Part shown: positions 40,773 through 49,769 of the stretch, one piece after another
How positions within the stretch are numbered: the first letter of the stretch is position 1
Layout: the number at the start of each line of letters is the position of its first letter
Origin: JBBRDU01 sp038203615
GTDB taxonomy: Bacteria; Verrucomicrobiota; Verrucomicrobiia; Chthoniobacterales; UBA10450
Length of the DNA: 64,000 nucleotides
Assembly (NCBI GenBank): GCA_038203615.1
Contig: JBBRDU010000003.1
Coordinates: 12,900-76,899, forward strand
Reading direction: 5' to 3'
The notes under the pieces: model-generated
The model's input: the letters and a program-made list of their open reading frames with translations, nothing else
The model's database searches: none
What the model was told of the DNA's origin: nothing
Made by a program: the position numbers and the translations under genes

Positions 40773-41662
40773 TACCTGAGCGTCTGACCGGTCAATTTTT
40801 CAAACGCTTCCACGTACTTGGCCGCGGTCTTCTCGATCACTTCGCGCGGCAGCTTCGGTCCGGGCGGCGTCTTGTCCCAGTTCAGCGTCTCCAAATAATC
40901 GCGCACGAATTGTTTGTCGAAACTGGGAGGACTCTGCCCTACGACGTAGCGATCCTGTGGCCAAAAACGCGAGGAATCAGGCGTCAGGCACTCGTCGATC
41001 AGGATCAACTTTCCATCGATCGTGCCAAATTCGAACTTCGTGTCGGCCACAAGAATGCCGCGCCCGGCGGCGTGCTGAGAGCCGGCCCGAAACACTTTCA
41101 AACTGAGATCGCGCACCTGCTGCGCGCAATCGTCCCCCAAGATTCGCGCGCATTCAGTCATGCTGATATTCAAGTCGTGCCCATGCTCGTTCTTGGTGGA
41201 GGGCGTGAACATCAGCTCCGGCAAAGGGGAGGCAAGCTGCAGGCCGGGGGGCAACTTTTCACCGCAGACACTTTGTGTTTCCTGGTATTCTTTCCAGCCG
41301 GATCCGGCCAGGTACCCGCGCACCACGCATTCGACCGGCAAAGGAGTCGTCTTCCGCACCAGCATGGAGCGACCCGCCAACTGATCTCTGAATTTGTGGA
41401 GCTCTTGGGGAAATTCGTCGAAAGCGTCGGTTATAAAATGATTCTCGATATTGGCGAACCGCCGGAACCAGAAGGCCGAGATTTGGTTAAGAACCGCGCC
41501 CTTTCCCGGAATCGGATCAGGCAGAATCACGTCGAAGGCGGAGAGCCGGTCGGTCGCGACAAAAAGAAGCGTCTCGCCGAGATCGAACACCTCGCGCACT
41601 TTTCCGCTGCGCAGCTTCCGGATGCCCGGTAGATCGATGGTGGAGAGCGGGTTGGCCGGCAT
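40772..41662 (-). CDS. purC: SAICAR synthase
   Basis: 296 aa from the ATG at 41662 (MPANPLSTIDLPG); a longer in-frame extension is not family-like. SAICAR synthase signatures: RSGKVREVFDLG, VATDRLSAFDVILPDPIPGK, and LPVECVVRGYLAGSGWKEY, IADTKFEFG-like VADTKFEFG, and IDECLTPDSSRFWP. It joins CAIR and aspartate with ATP in purine synthesis. The length matches the roughly 300-residue class. purD lies 11 kb away. Confidence 0.95.
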   Translation of the reverse strand: MPANPLSTIDLPGIRKLRSGKVREVFDLGETLLFVATDRLSAFDVILPDPIPGKGAVLNQISAFWFRRFANIENHFITDAFDEFPQELHKFRDQLAGRSMLVRKTTPLPVECVVRGYLAGSGWKEYQETQSVCGEKLPPGLQLASPLPELMFTPSTKNEHGHDLNISMTECARILGDDCAQQVRDLSLKVFRAGSQHAAGRGILVADTKFEFGTIDGKLILIDECLTPDSSRFWPQDRYVVGQSPPSFDKQFVRDYLETLNWDKTPPGPKLPREVIEKTAAKYVEAFEKLTGQTLR

Positions 41663-41721
41663 CAGGCAAGATATTGCCGTCTTTGCGTGCGCTGGCAACC
41701 GCTCTTGAATACGCGATGAAT

Positions 41722-41764
41722 CACGGCGACCCGCCACGGCTGGCAGGCAACGCGCCGTGGCTAC
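41722..41764. repeat. CACGGCG...CGCCGTG repeat, long-loop copy
   Basis: CACGGCG (41722-41728) pairs with CGCCGTG (41753-41759), followed by GCTACA. An inner GCCACGGCTGGCAGGC stretch adds a minor hairpin. Related to 23391-23416 and 57454-57480. Confidence 0.55.
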
Positions 41765-41779
41765 AGTTCGGAGCGCGCT

Positions 41780-41836
41780 TGTAGCCGCCCCGCTCTGTCT
41801 GCCGCGCCGTAGCAGTGCGAAGGAGGGTCGGGGCGG
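41780..41836. repeat. TGTAGCCGCCCCG dispersed element, copy 1
   Basis: It starts TGTAGCCGCCCCGCTCTGTC and ends GGTCGGGGCGG; the CGCCCCG and CGGGGCG ends pair. A clearly homologous direct copy, similar along its length, lies at 59951-60008. It sits upstream of the methyltransferase start. Confidence 0.7.
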
Positions 41837-41899
41837 TCCGTGGCTTTACCCGTTTCATCGTTGGACGATCCACATCGAACGTTCGACCTTGCTCGTCAC

Positions 41900-43090
41900 A
41901 TGGCTGGCCTTGTCATCAAACCGCGCGCCCGCATCCTGCATGGACACGACTGGGTGTTTTCCAGCGAGGTGCTGAAAGCTTTCGGCAAACCAGCGGATGG
42001 CGATGTCATCTCGCTCAAAGACGGCCGGGACCACCTCATTGGCAGCGCCATCTATAATGCCAAGTCGCAAATCGTGGCGCGTCGTTTTTCCCGGCGCAAA
42101 CAGGACCTCGACCTCGACTTCTTCCAGCGCCGCATTGAACAGGCAGCCGAATATCGCGCGCGTCGCAAAGTGAATCCCAACCTTTGCCGTATCGTCTGGA
42201 GTGAAAGCGACGGCCTGCCCGGCGTGATCGTCGACCGGTATGGAAAATATCTCGTCCTGCAAACGGTCACGCTGGCCATGGACCAGCGAAAGAATCTGAT
42301 CGCCGAGGCGCTCACCCGCCTGTTCGGCGACATCACCGTGATCGAGCGCAACGATGCCACCGTTCGCCGGGCGGAAGGCCTCGAACTGCAGAGCGGCCTT
42401 CTCAAGGGAGGGGCGCCGACCGGGCCGGTCATCATTGAAATTGAGGGAGCGAAGCCCGCCACGCCGCTCCAGTTTGAGATTGATCTCTTGCACGGCCACA
42501 AGACCGGCTTTTACCTGGATCAACTGCCCAATTATCGGGCCGTGGCCGAGTTCGCCGCGGGGCGGCGTGTGCTCGATTGCTTCGCCAGTCAGGGCGCGTT
42601 CGCCCTGGCCTGCGCGCAGGCTGGCGCCAGCGAGGTCACGGCGGTCGAGGCGAGCGCCGAAAGCCTGGGGGCCGCGCAGAAAAACGCCACGCGCAACGCT
42701 TTGTCGGCCCAGTGGATTGACCAGGATGTGTTTCAGTTCCTGCGCGCCGCCGAGAAAGCGCAGAGCCAGTATGACCTCATCATTCTTGACCCGCCCTCCT
42801 TCGCCCGGAGCAAGGGAAGCTTGCGCGATGCCCTGCGCGGCTATCGGGAACTGCATGTGCGCGCCTTCAATCTCCTTTCGAAAGACGGTTTACTGGCCAC
42901 GTTTTCCTGTTCGCACCACGTCAATGAAAGCATCTTCGCCGAGACGGTGGCGGCCGCTCTGGTGGATGCGCGGCGTTCCGCGCGGCGGCTGCGCCGATTT
43001 GAGCAGGCACCCGATCATCCGGTCCTCCCCACCATTCCGGAGACTGAATATTTCAAAGGCTTCCTGCTCGAGATGATGCCGGGGCGCTGA
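41900..43090 (+). CDS. RlmI/RlmK-like rRNA (cytosine-C5) methyltransferase
   Basis: 396 aa from the ATG at 41900 (MAGLVIKPRARILHGHDWVF), the length of E. coli RlmI; a GTG 20 codons upstream is in frame. N-terminal PUA domain, a middle EEHAD-type part with SESDGLPGVIVDRYG and GHKTGFYLDQ, then the SAM-binding Rossmann fold: VLDCFASQGAFALACAQAGA, AVEASAESLGAAQKNA, IILDPPSFARSKG and TFSCSHHV with a candidate catalytic Cys. Exact target base not provable from sequence. Confidence 0.88.
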   Translation: MAGLVIKPRARILHGHDWVFSSEVLKAFGKPADGDVISLKDGRDHLIGSAIYNAKSQIVARRFSRRKQDLDLDFFQRRIEQAAEYRARRKVNPNLCRIVWSESDGLPGVIVDRYGKYLVLQTVTLAMDQRKNLIAEALTRLFGDITVIERNDATVRRAEGLELQSGLLKGGAPTGPVIIEIEGAKPATPLQFEIDLLHGHKTGFYLDQLPNYRAVAEFAAGRRVLDCFASQGAFALACAQAGASEVTAVEASAESLGAAQKNATRNALSAQWIDQDVFQFLRAAEKAQSQYDLIILDPPSFARSKGSLRDALRGYRELHVRAFNLLSKDGLLATFSCSHHVNESIFAETVAAALVDARRSARRLRRFEQAPDHPVLPTIPETEYFKGFLLEMMPGR

Positions 43091-43200
43091 CCAGAAGTGG
43101 CCTGGGCCAAAGTTGTAGCCGGAAAAATCTGGAATTATCGGGCGGTGTTATTAATGTGGCGGACAACGGCGATCCAGACAGCCGAAAGCGGGCACGCCGA

Positions 43201-43839
43201 ATGCGAAAGTTTATCATGGCAGAAAAAATTCGACCGATTGAACAAATGCTCGAGCTGAGAGAGGACCCGATGAATCCCGAGCACCTCGATTCGCAGGTCC
43301 AGAAAGCGCAGGAAGCTTTGGTTCAGCTCAAGCGCCAGCAGGATCAGATTGAGAAACAAAAGCGAGAGCTGGAGGAGCTGAGCCGGCGCCAGGAGGAACT
43401 GGAACAGGGCCGGGCGGATATGAGCGACAAGCTCACGCGCTCGCTCGTCATTTTGGAGCGGGAAGCCTACGACACACAAAAGAAACTGGAGCAACTGCGC
43501 GCCACCCGCGAAAGTTTCGGACAGCACCTCGAGTTGATCGAAGGGATCGATCCCAAGCACTGGAATCCGGCCGAACTGCACAAGGAGCTGAGCCGCGCCC
43601 TCAGCACGGTGGATGATGCACGGGCGGAGTTCAGCCAGCAGCGCAGCCGGTTACAGGCGTCCGATGAAGCGTCCGGGGACGTCTCCCTGCCGGAAGCAGC
43701 GCCGGATGTTTCCGACCTCCTCCATGGTGGGCGCGGCTTCGCCCAGTGGATGCGGATCGGTTTCGCCATCACCCTGCCGCTCATTATTTTTGGATTCATC
43801 GCCTTGCTCCTCTTTGTCTGGCTGGCTTCGAAGCCTTGA
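43201..43839 (+). CDS. Coiled-coil protein with C-terminal membrane anchor
   Basis: 212 aa from the ATG at 43201; GTG 43156 and ATG 43216 are alternative starts. A long heptad region (about 30-125: KAQEALVQLKRQQDQIEKQK, RELEELSRRQEELEQ) is followed by a linker and one membrane segment at the very C terminus (IGFAITLPLIIFGFIALLLFVW). Not assigned to a family. It is followed after nine bases by another coiled-coil membrane protein, then gatC, so the run may be one transcription unit. Confidence 0.65.
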   Translation: MRKFIMAEKIRPIEQMLELREDPMNPEHLDSQVQKAQEALVQLKRQQDQIEKQKRELEELSRRQEELEQGRADMSDKLTRSLVILEREAYDTQKKLEQLRATRESFGQHLELIEGIDPKHWNPAELHKELSRALSTVDDARAEFSQQRSRLQASDEASGDVSLPEAAPDVSDLLHGGRGFAQWMRIGFAITLPLIIFGFIALLLFVWLASKP

Positions 43840-43848
43840 TCGCTTTCC

Positions 43849-44217
43849 ATGCGCCGACGTTCGAGTAAACCGGACACCACGCTCGACCACAGCAAACAGG
43901 AGCTGGCCCGGCGCGAGTCAGAGCTCCACCAAAAGATGAAGGAGCTCGAGCAAATGATCGCGGACGCGCCCCGGGTGGCCGAAGAAATCACGCGCCAGCA
44001 GCGTGAGGAATTGCTCACCCGCGCCAGCTCAGGGGGCAGCCGTCTCGATGTGGCCATTTCGCTACAGGACAAGCGTTACGGCGACGAGGTGGGTGGAGGC
44101 CGGCGGCGCGGCGCTTTGCGCAAAGAACGCCGCGAAGGCCGCATCATTTTCATCGTCTTACTGATCGCTCTGGCCGGGGCCATTCTTTGGCTCGTGACGC
44201 ATCTGCAAAAATTCTAA
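43849..44217 (+). CDS. Small coiled-coil protein with C-terminal membrane anchor
   Basis: 122 aa. Arg/Lys-rich start, a short coiled coil (KQELARRESELHQKMKELEQ), a basic stretch (GGGRRRGALRKERREGR) and a terminal membrane segment (IIFIVLLIALAGAILWLV). The same architecture as the preceding gene suggests they interact. Unknown function; ten bases before gatC. Confidence 0.65.
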   Translation: MRRRSSKPDTTLDHSKQELARRESELHQKMKELEQMIADAPRVAEEITRQQREELLTRASSGGSRLDVAISLQDKRYGDEVGGGRRRGALRKERREGRIIFIVLLIALAGAILWLVTHLQKF

Positions 44218-44227
44218 ACCGCCGCAC

Positions 44228-44518
44228 ATGAGCGAATCCGCCGAGCTCGATGTTGGCTACGTGGCGAAACTGGCGCGCCTGGAGCTGACGCCGGAAGAGA
44301 CCAGGCTGTTTCAAAAGCAACTGGGCGATGTCTTGAATTACGTGGCCAAGCTGAGCGAAGTCGATGTCTCACAGGTCGAGACCGCCGCGCACGCCGTGCC
44401 TGTGTTCAACGTCTTGCGCGAGGACGAACCACGCGATGGCTTCACCGCCGAGGAAGCTTTGCGGAACGCACCGCGGCAACGCGATCATTTGTTCATCGTT
44501 CCGAAGGTCGTGGAATGA
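44228..44518 (+). CDS. gatC: Asp-tRNA(Asn)/Glu-tRNA(Gln) amidotransferase subunit C
   Basis: 96 aa. GatC pattern: VGYVAKLARLELTPEETRLF, LGDVLNYVAKLSEVD, VFNVLREDEPRDG and the C-terminal FIVPKVVE. It clamps GatA to GatB in the enzyme that amidates mischarged Glu-tRNA(Gln) or Asp-tRNA(Asn). Its stop overlaps the gatA start (ATGA). gatB is not in the window. Confidence 0.94.
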   Translation: MSESAELDVGYVAKLARLELTPEETRLFQKQLGDVLNYVAKLSEVDVSQVETAAHAVPVFNVLREDEPRDGFTAEEALRNAPRQRDHLFIVPKVVE

Positions 44519-45972
44519 CCAGCGGCGATTTGCCGGCGCTCAGCATCGCCGATTTGCAGGCGGCACTCCGGCGCAAAGAGATTTCTCCCCGGGAAGTTTT
44601 GCAAGCTTTGCGCGCGCGCATCGCGGCGATCGATCCAAAAATCGACGCCTATCTCTCGTTCGATATCGAAGCCGCGCTGAAGGAAGCGGATACGGCCAAT
44701 GTGACATTGCCGCTGGGCGGCGTTCCCATCGCGATTAAAGACATCATTCAAGTGGCCGGGCAACCGTGCACCTGCGCTTCGAGGATCCTGGCGAATTATA
44801 AAGCGCCCTACGACGCCACCGTTATCCGGAAATTGCGCGCGGCCGGTGCGATTCCGTTCGGAAAAACAAACATGGACGAATTTGCCATGGGCTCTTCGAC
44901 CGAGAACTCAGGGATCAAACCGACCCACAACCCCTGGGATCTGGCGCGAGTGCCCGGAGGTTCGAGCGGAGGCTCCGCCGCCGCGGTGGCCGCCGATGAA
45001 GCTTTCGGCGCGCTCGGCACGGACACGGGCGGGTCCATCCGCCAGCCCGCTGCTCTCTCTGGCGTGATCGGCTTAAAACCCAGCTACGGCCGCGTTTCCC
45101 GGTTTGGGGTGGTCGCCTTCGCCTCTTCCCTTGATCAGGTCGGACCGCTTACCAAGACCGTGCGCGACTCCGCCCTGCTCCTGAATGCCCTGGCCGGACA
45201 CGATCCGCTAGACTCAACGTCGCTGGACCTGGCGACGCCCGACTACACCGCGGCACTGGGTCGCGACCTGAGCGGGCTGCGCATTGGATGGCCCCGGGAA
45301 TATATGATGACAGGCATCGATCCGACGGTGCAGAGCGCGATCGACGCCGCTGCTCGACAATTGCAATCGCTCGGCGCGGAAATCGTGGAGGTCACTCTTC
45401 CCCACACCGACCAGGCGGTGGCTGTTTACTACATCATAGCCACGGCCGAAGCGTCGGCCAACCTGGCTCGGTTCGACGGTGTGCGTTATGGGCATCGGGC
45501 GGAGAACGCGCGCGATTTGCAGGATCATTACGCCCGGACCCGGGCGGAAGGATTCGGCGCGGAGGTGAAACGGCGCATTATTCTGGGCACCTACGTGCTG
45601 AGCTCCGGCTATTATGATGCCTACTATCTGCGAGCGCAAAAAGTGCGGGAACTGATCCGGCAGGATTTTGTGAGCGCCTTCGAAAAAGTCGATCTCCTGA
45701 TGTCACCCACCTCACCCACCCCTGCCTTCCGGTTGGGCGAACGGATGGCCGATCCTCTGCAGATGTATCTGGCCGATATTTTCACGATCGCGGCGAACCT
45801 CGCCGGCATCTGTGGCCTGAGTGTCCCCTGCGGCTTCGCTGAAATGGAAGGCAAGCGGTTGCCCATCGGATTGCAGTTGCTCGGCCCGGCTTGGGCCGAA
45901 GCACTCCTTTTGCAGGTGGCGCACGCCTACGAGCAAAGCACCGATTGGCACAAGGCCCGGCCGGTTCTGTAG
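44515..45972 (+). CDS. gatA: Asp-tRNA(Asn)/Glu-tRNA(Gln) amidotransferase subunit A
   Basis: 485 aa, amidase-signature family. The Lys-Ser-Ser triad is intact: GVPIAIKDII (Lys near 73), GGSSGGSAAAVAA (cis-Ser) and GTDTGGSIRQPAA (nucleophile Ser). It releases ammonia from glutamine for transfer to the misacylated tRNA. Coupled to gatC by a four-base overlap. No terminator with a T-run follows; a hairpin near the tRNA gene at 46114-46150 might stop both strands. Confidence 0.95.
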   Translation: MTSGDLPALSIADLQAALRRKEISPREVLQALRARIAAIDPKIDAYLSFDIEAALKEADTANVTLPLGGVPIAIKDIIQVAGQPCTCASRILANYKAPYDATVIRKLRAAGAIPFGKTNMDEFAMGSSTENSGIKPTHNPWDLARVPGGSSGGSAAAVAADEAFGALGTDTGGSIRQPAALSGVIGLKPSYGRVSRFGVVAFASSLDQVGPLTKTVRDSALLLNALAGHDPLDSTSLDLATPDYTAALGRDLSGLRIGWPREYMMTGIDPTVQSAIDAAARQLQSLGAEIVEVTLPHTDQAVAVYYIIATAEASANLARFDGVRYGHRAENARDLQDHYARTRAEGFGAEVKRRIILGTYVLSSGYYDAYYLRAQKVRELIRQDFVSAFEKVDLLMSPTSPTPAFRLGERMADPLQMYLADIFTIAANLAGICGLSVPCGFAEMEGKRLPIGLQLLGPAWAEALLLQVAHAYEQSTDWHKARPVL

Positions 45973-46113
45973 CGGCGGCCTGCTTGTCTCGCCGAGGCGG
46001 CGGCGAAGGCGGATGACCGCCGACCTTATGGGACTGGCATGCCGAGTCGTAGCTCGCTGCGTCAATGTGGCCAGGTGAAAAAGAGGTCCGCCTTCACTAA
46101 AGTTACGGCGCGA

Positions 46114-46150
46114 CAGTCTTCGCTCTCCGCTACGCTGCGAGCGAAGACTG
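46114..46150. repeat. Perfect hairpin abutting the tRNA-Thr 3' end
   Basis: CAGTCTTCGCT (46114-46124) pairs with AGCGAAGACTG (46140-46150), an 11-bp perfect stem with a 15-base loop. It starts one base past the tRNA 3' end on the minus strand and could end its transcript or guide processing. No T-run on either side. Confidence 0.55.
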
Positions 46151-46151
46151 G

Positions 46152-46224
<73 letters not shown>

Positions 46225-46530
46225 GCGGAGCTGGCCAAGATGGCATCCCTCGGGCTCCGACACAAGCGCTGCGGAAGCACCAAATTCCAAGCGTTAAACT
46301 CCAATGAACCTCCAATCACCAAATACCAATCATCAAGCCATCATCCCCATGGCGTTTGAAGCTTGATGTTTGGGGCTTCTCCGGAGCCTGTTCGCGATCG
46401 GACGAATCCGTCCTGTGGCGGAGATCTTGGTGCTTGGAATTTTTCTCCACCCCTCCGACCGGCGAAAAGATACGGTACGACGGGTTGCAGCAACCTCCAC
46501 TCCTTGGCACCATCTTCTGTCCCTTTCGCC
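46225..46530. other. Non-coding stretch before trpC with word-like repeats
   Basis: 306 bases without a credible gene. AAGCACCAAATTCC (46275-46288) and, on the other strand, TTGGTGCTTGGAATT (46428-46442) reuse the same words. CATCAAGC (46331-46338) pairs with GCTTGATG (46361-46368). The sequence is AT-richer than the flanks and looks like a decayed repeat element. A trpC promoter must lie here or upstream but none stands out. Confidence 0.5.
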
Positions 46531-47298
46531 ATGAGCCGCCTGGAACAGATTCTACAAGTCAAACGCCGAGAGATCGAAACGCTCCGTCCAACCGCCTCGG
46601 AATTACGCCGCCAGGCGTTGTTGCGCAATGATTTCCGAAGTTTCCGCTCCGCCTTGTGCCGGGCCGACGGTCGGATCGCGGTAATCGCCGAGGTCAAGAA
46701 GGCGTCCCCTTCGGCCGGGGTAATCGCGGAAGTATTTGAGCCAGTCGAAATCGCGCACCGATACGACTCGTTAGGGGCGGATGCAATTTCTGTTCTAACG
46801 GATGAGCAGTTTTTTGGCGGAACACTTCAACATCTCCGCGATGTGCGGGGCGCGGTCACGCGGCCCCTCTTGCGCAAAGACTTCGTGCTCGACGAAATTC
46901 AAATCGCGCAGGCCGTCGCGGCCGGGGCCGACGCCATTCTCCTGATCGTGGCCGCGCTCGAGCAGAAAGAACTGGTCCGGCTGCGCGAAGCCGCCGTCCA
47001 TTACCAAGTGGACGCGATCGTGGAAGTGCACACGCTCGAAGAAACGGTGCGTGCGCTCGAGGCCGGCGCTGAAATCATTGGCATTAATAATCGCGACCTC
47101 GGGACATTTACGGTCGACCTTTCCGTCACGGAAAAGTTGAGTGAGGAAGTGCCGGACGAAATTATTCTGATCAGCGAAAGCGGCATCAAGACGGCGGCGG
47201 ACGTGGCCCGGGTGACGAAGTGCGGAATGGACGCCATCCTGGTGGGCGAAGCCCTCATGCGCGGCCAGGTATCGATCCAAACCCTGCGGCCGCTCTAG
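46531..47298 (+). CDS. trpC: Indole-3-glycerol phosphate synthase
   Basis: 255 aa from the ATG at 46531 (MSRLEQILQVKRREIE), the family's usual N terminus; the longer frame upstream is non-coding. TIM-barrel signatures: VIAEVKKASPSAGVI (catalytic Lys and Glu), ISVLTDEQFFGG, LLRKDFVLDE, VEVHTLEE, IIGINNRDLGTF and LISESGI. It closes the indole ring in tryptophan synthesis. No other trp gene is present, so the pathway is scattered. Confidence 0.94.
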   Translation: MSRLEQILQVKRREIETLRPTASELRRQALLRNDFRSFRSALCRADGRIAVIAEVKKASPSAGVIAEVFEPVEIAHRYDSLGADAISVLTDEQFFGGTLQHLRDVRGAVTRPLLRKDFVLDEIQIAQAVAAGADAILLIVAALEQKELVRLREAAVHYQVDAIVEVHTLEETVRALEAGAEIIGINNRDLGTFTVDLSVTEKLSEEVPDEIILISESGIKTAADVARVTKCGMDAILVGEALMRGQVSIQTLRPL

Positions 47299-47310
47299 AT
47301 GCGAAGCGTT

Positions 47311-47329
47311 TGAGCGCCTTCGGCGCTCA
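47311..47329. repeat. Hairpin after trpC
   Basis: TGAGCGCC-TTC-GGCGCTCA, a perfect 8-bp stem with a 3-base loop, 12 bases after the trpC stop. A possible terminator without a T-run. Confidence 0.5.
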
Positions 47330-47337
47330 AAGATTTA

Positions 47338-47556
47338 GCAACGCCCTCGGAGAGGTCGTTCCACCATCGGAGCCCGAACACACACAAGGTGGGATCGCGC
47401 TCCGAGCACGATGCTAATCAAGCAGCGCCTACCGGGCGCTCATCGTGAGCGGCTCACCGCTGCTCTCTTTTGGCAACGCCCTCGCCTCCTTCGCCAAGGC
47501 TACTCCGGAAAGGGTTCGCGAGCGGGCGGCGGGCCAGAAGAGAGGCCGTTCCACCA
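47338..47556. repeat. Two diverged copies of an unknown intergenic repeat
   Basis: Copy 1 reads GCAACGCCCTCG-GAGAGGTCGTTCCACCA (47338-47366, shown split). Copy 2 has GCAACGCCCTCG at 47473-47484 and AGAGGCCGTTCCACCA at 47541-47556, separated by about 56 extra bases. The minus strand looks faintly tRNA-like (GCTCAGTGGTGGAAC) but no cloverleaf forms. It covers most of the 293-base gap between trpC and the stress-protein gene. Confidence 0.4.
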
Positions 47557-47591
47557 CTGAGCTGCTCCGCGCCGGGACGCGCAAGCGAGCC

Positions 47592-48476
47592 TCAGCCTCC
47601 TGACTTGACGAATACGTTTTTCAGCGATTGAAAGATACTGCGAGGAGCGCCGGCTGGGCCGGACCGAGCCACCAGGACCGGACATTCCGACCGATTGAGA
47701 ATGCTGCGCGTCAGATCGCCCATGATGTAATGCCGGACAAGGCCGGCCGCTTGCGACGAACCGGTCACAATCAAATCATGATCGCCGCGCCGAGCCTCGC
47801 GGAAGACCTGCTCCAGCACCAGGCCGTGGCGCACCCGCACTTCGACCGCGACGCCGAGGCTTTCCAAGTCGGCTTTTTGTCGCGAAAGGTTTAGGCCCAG
47901 TTCTGATTTCGATTCGAGAAGCCGGTCCAGATCCTCCTCCATCCTAACCAGGTCCGAGTACATGGCCGGCGGTTCTGCCATGACGTGCAAGAGCGTGATC
48001 GAGGCGCCCGCCGCCGCCGCCAACTTCCCGGCCAATTTGACCGCGTCCGCAATGTATTTTTTTCCACCAGTGCAAACGAGGAATCGTTTCAGGTGCGCGC
48101 ACTCTCCCACCGCCACGAGCACCGGTGGCGGAATGGCCTTGATTACCTCATAGGTTTTGCGCGAGCGCCAGTAGAGGCCGGTCCTTCCTTTCCGCTCCGC
48201 CCCGATCACCACCAGGTCGTAGGGACTGGTGGAAGTCTCATTCAAAATTTGCCGGATGGGATCACCCGCTCCGATGGCGATGCGCGGGGCGACCCCTTCC
48301 TCTTGCAGCGCCGCCCTGGCAGCCGCGAGAGCGTCGCGCAAATCGCTCTCGTGTTCCGGTCGTTCCGCAATGCCGAGGAGCGTCGCTTCGGCCCCGGTCA
48401 AGCGGGCCAATAATCCGCCCAGCCGCGTAGCGTTATCGGCCGCGGGCATTCCGTTGCTGCAAATGAGAATACGCAT
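47592..48476 (-). CDS. Tandem universal stress protein (UspA family)
   Basis: 294 aa with two Usp domains. The first is short and degenerate (RILICSNGM ... YDLVVIGAERKGRTG); the second (about 140-280) carries FLVCTGGKKYIADAVKLAGKL and DHDLIVTGSSQAAGLVRHYIMG and ends with SECPVLVARSGPA. The GSSQAAG...-like loop fits an ATP-binding Usp, with variation from Gx2Gx9G(S/T). Cytoplasmic stress protein. The gene follows the TSUP permease gene by four bases on the same strand, so the two may be cotranscribed. Confidence 0.85.
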   Translation of the reverse strand: MRILICSNGMPAADNATRLGGLLARLTGAEATLLGIAERPEHESDLRDALAAARAALQEEGVAPRIAIGAGDPIRQILNETSTSPYDLVVIGAERKGRTGLYWRSRKTYEVIKAIPPPVLVAVGECAHLKRFLVCTGGKKYIADAVKLAGKLAAAAGASITLLHVMAEPPAMYSDLVRMEEDLDRLLESKSELGLNLSRQKADLESLGVAVEVRVRHGLVLEQVFREARRGDHDLIVTGSSQAAGLVRHYIMGDLTRSILNRSECPVLVARSGPAGAPRSIFQSLKNVFVKSGG

Positions 48477-48480
48477 GGAG

Positions 48481-49392
48481 CTAGATCTTATGACCGGTGA
48501 TCAAGGTATAAATGACAATGGCCGCGCCAATCAGGGGCAAAGGCACGAAAGCGAGCCGGATCTTGGGGCCGGCAAAATACTGGGTGGAAATGGCGCCGAT
48601 CTGCGCGCCCACCGCCGCTCCGGTGTTCATGACCAGCGCAATCAGGATATCGACATTGCCTTTCATCGCGTGAGTGAAGGTGCCGTAGCTGGCGGAGATA
48701 ATGATTTCAAATAGATCGGTTCCGACCGCCAGATGAGTCGGGATTCCCAGAACGTAAACCATCGAAGGCATTCGGATGTAGCCTGCTCCTCCGCCCAAAA
48801 AACCGCTAAAAAGCCCACCTACGAGAGCCACCGCTAAAATCACCCAGAGCGAGATAGCCTTCACGCCGGAGGCTGGCAACTCGATCATGGGCGGCAAATG
48901 TAATCTTTGGATGCTGCGGGTGACATGCCCGAAAGCAGAATGATCGCTCTGGGTAGCTCGCTTGGTTTTTCGGCTACGGTTTTGCAGGAGGGTTTTCCAA
49001 CTCTCCCAGATCATGAAACTGGAAATGGAGACGTAGACGACGATAGACACCAGACTGACAACGAGATTCACGTTCCCGGCGCGTTTCAGCATTTCAATCA
49101 GCTGTGCGCCCCCTTCCGCGCCGACAATGGTGCCGCCAGCCATAATAAATCCGAGGCGGAAATCGACATTGCCGAGGGCGCGATGCCTCTTCGCGGCCAC
49201 GACCGATTTGCCGACGATATGAGCAAGGTCGGTCCCGACGGCGAAGTTCCAGGGCAATCCCACCGCGCGCAAAGCGGGGCCGGCGATAAAACTGCCACCG
49301 ACTCCGAAGAAACCTCCCAGCACTCCGATGAGAAAGCCGACGCTGACCAGATAGGCCGGATGGATGTGTGCATCGGAAATAGGGAAATACAT
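48481..49392 (-). CDS. TSUP (TauE/SafE) family permease
   Basis: 303 aa from the ATG at 49392, which has GGAG nine bases upstream; an earlier in-frame start at 49416 would overlap the gene before it. Two TSUP halves: VGFLIGVLGGFFGVGGSFI with LGNVDFRLGFIMAGG, and VGGLFSGFLGGGAGYIRMP with AVGTDLFEI. Eight or so membrane segments. Members export sulfite, sulfoacetate or related anions; substrate unknown. It lies between a small membrane protein gene and the stress-protein gene in one run. Confidence 0.88.
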   Translation of the reverse strand: MYFPISDAHIHPAYLVSVGFLIGVLGGFFGVGGSFIAGPALRAVGLPWNFAVGTDLAHIVGKSVVAAKRHRALGNVDFRLGFIMAGGTIVGAEGGAQLIEMLKRAGNVNLVVSLVSIVVYVSISSFMIWESWKTLLQNRSRKTKRATQSDHSAFGHVTRSIQRLHLPPMIELPASGVKAISLWVILAVALVGGLFSGFLGGGAGYIRMPSMVYVLGIPTHLAVGTDLFEIIISASYGTFTHAMKGNVDILIALVMNTGAAVGAQIGAISTQYFAGPKIRLAFVPLPLIGAAIVIYTLITGHKI

Positions 49393-49396
49393 CGAG

Positions 49397-49639
49397 CTAC
49401 TCCGATCGGCCTCCAATGAGACGCAACAGAAAGGTGGTCACGCCCTCGAGCACGACGGCCTGTCCAATAATGAGAAGAATGGTGAGGCCGGCGTAAGAGG
49501 AACGGTGCGCCGTCTCCAGGCCGTGCAGCCATGCCCCCAGGAAGTGGAGGACGAAAAAGAAATAAGCCACCACCAACATGCCATAGACGACGAGCTCGAT
49601 TAAAAAAGCCCGGAGCGTGATGGCGGTATCTTTCTTCAT
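49397..49639 (-). CDS. Small two-helix membrane protein
   Basis: 80 aa. Two hydrophobic segments: about 11-38 (FLIELVVYGMLVVAYFFFVL) and 47-72 (YAGLTILLIIGQAVVLEGVT). It directly precedes the TSUP permease (four-base gap), a common partner arrangement, so it may be an accessory to it. No named family recognised. Confidence 0.7.
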   Translation of the reverse strand: MKKDTAITLRAFLIELVVYGMLVVAYFFFVLHFLGAWLHGLETAHRSSYAGLTILLIIGQAVVLEGVTTFLLRLIGGRSE

Positions 49640-49769
49640 TTTTCAGTCCGGTTCACAGATTGATCGGCTTTGCGGCGCCAGCTGGTTGCGAGAGACTGCG
49701 CGGATGCGCGAATTCCGTTGCGCCGGAGCGCTTTCTTTCTAACATTCCAACTCACCAAACGGCAAATTT

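Noticed and set aside
47338..47590. tRNA-like sequence on the minus strand (GCTCAGTGGTGGAAC)
   Set aside because: A D-arm-like piece only; no anticodon arm, no TTCGA T-loop and no matching acceptor stem.
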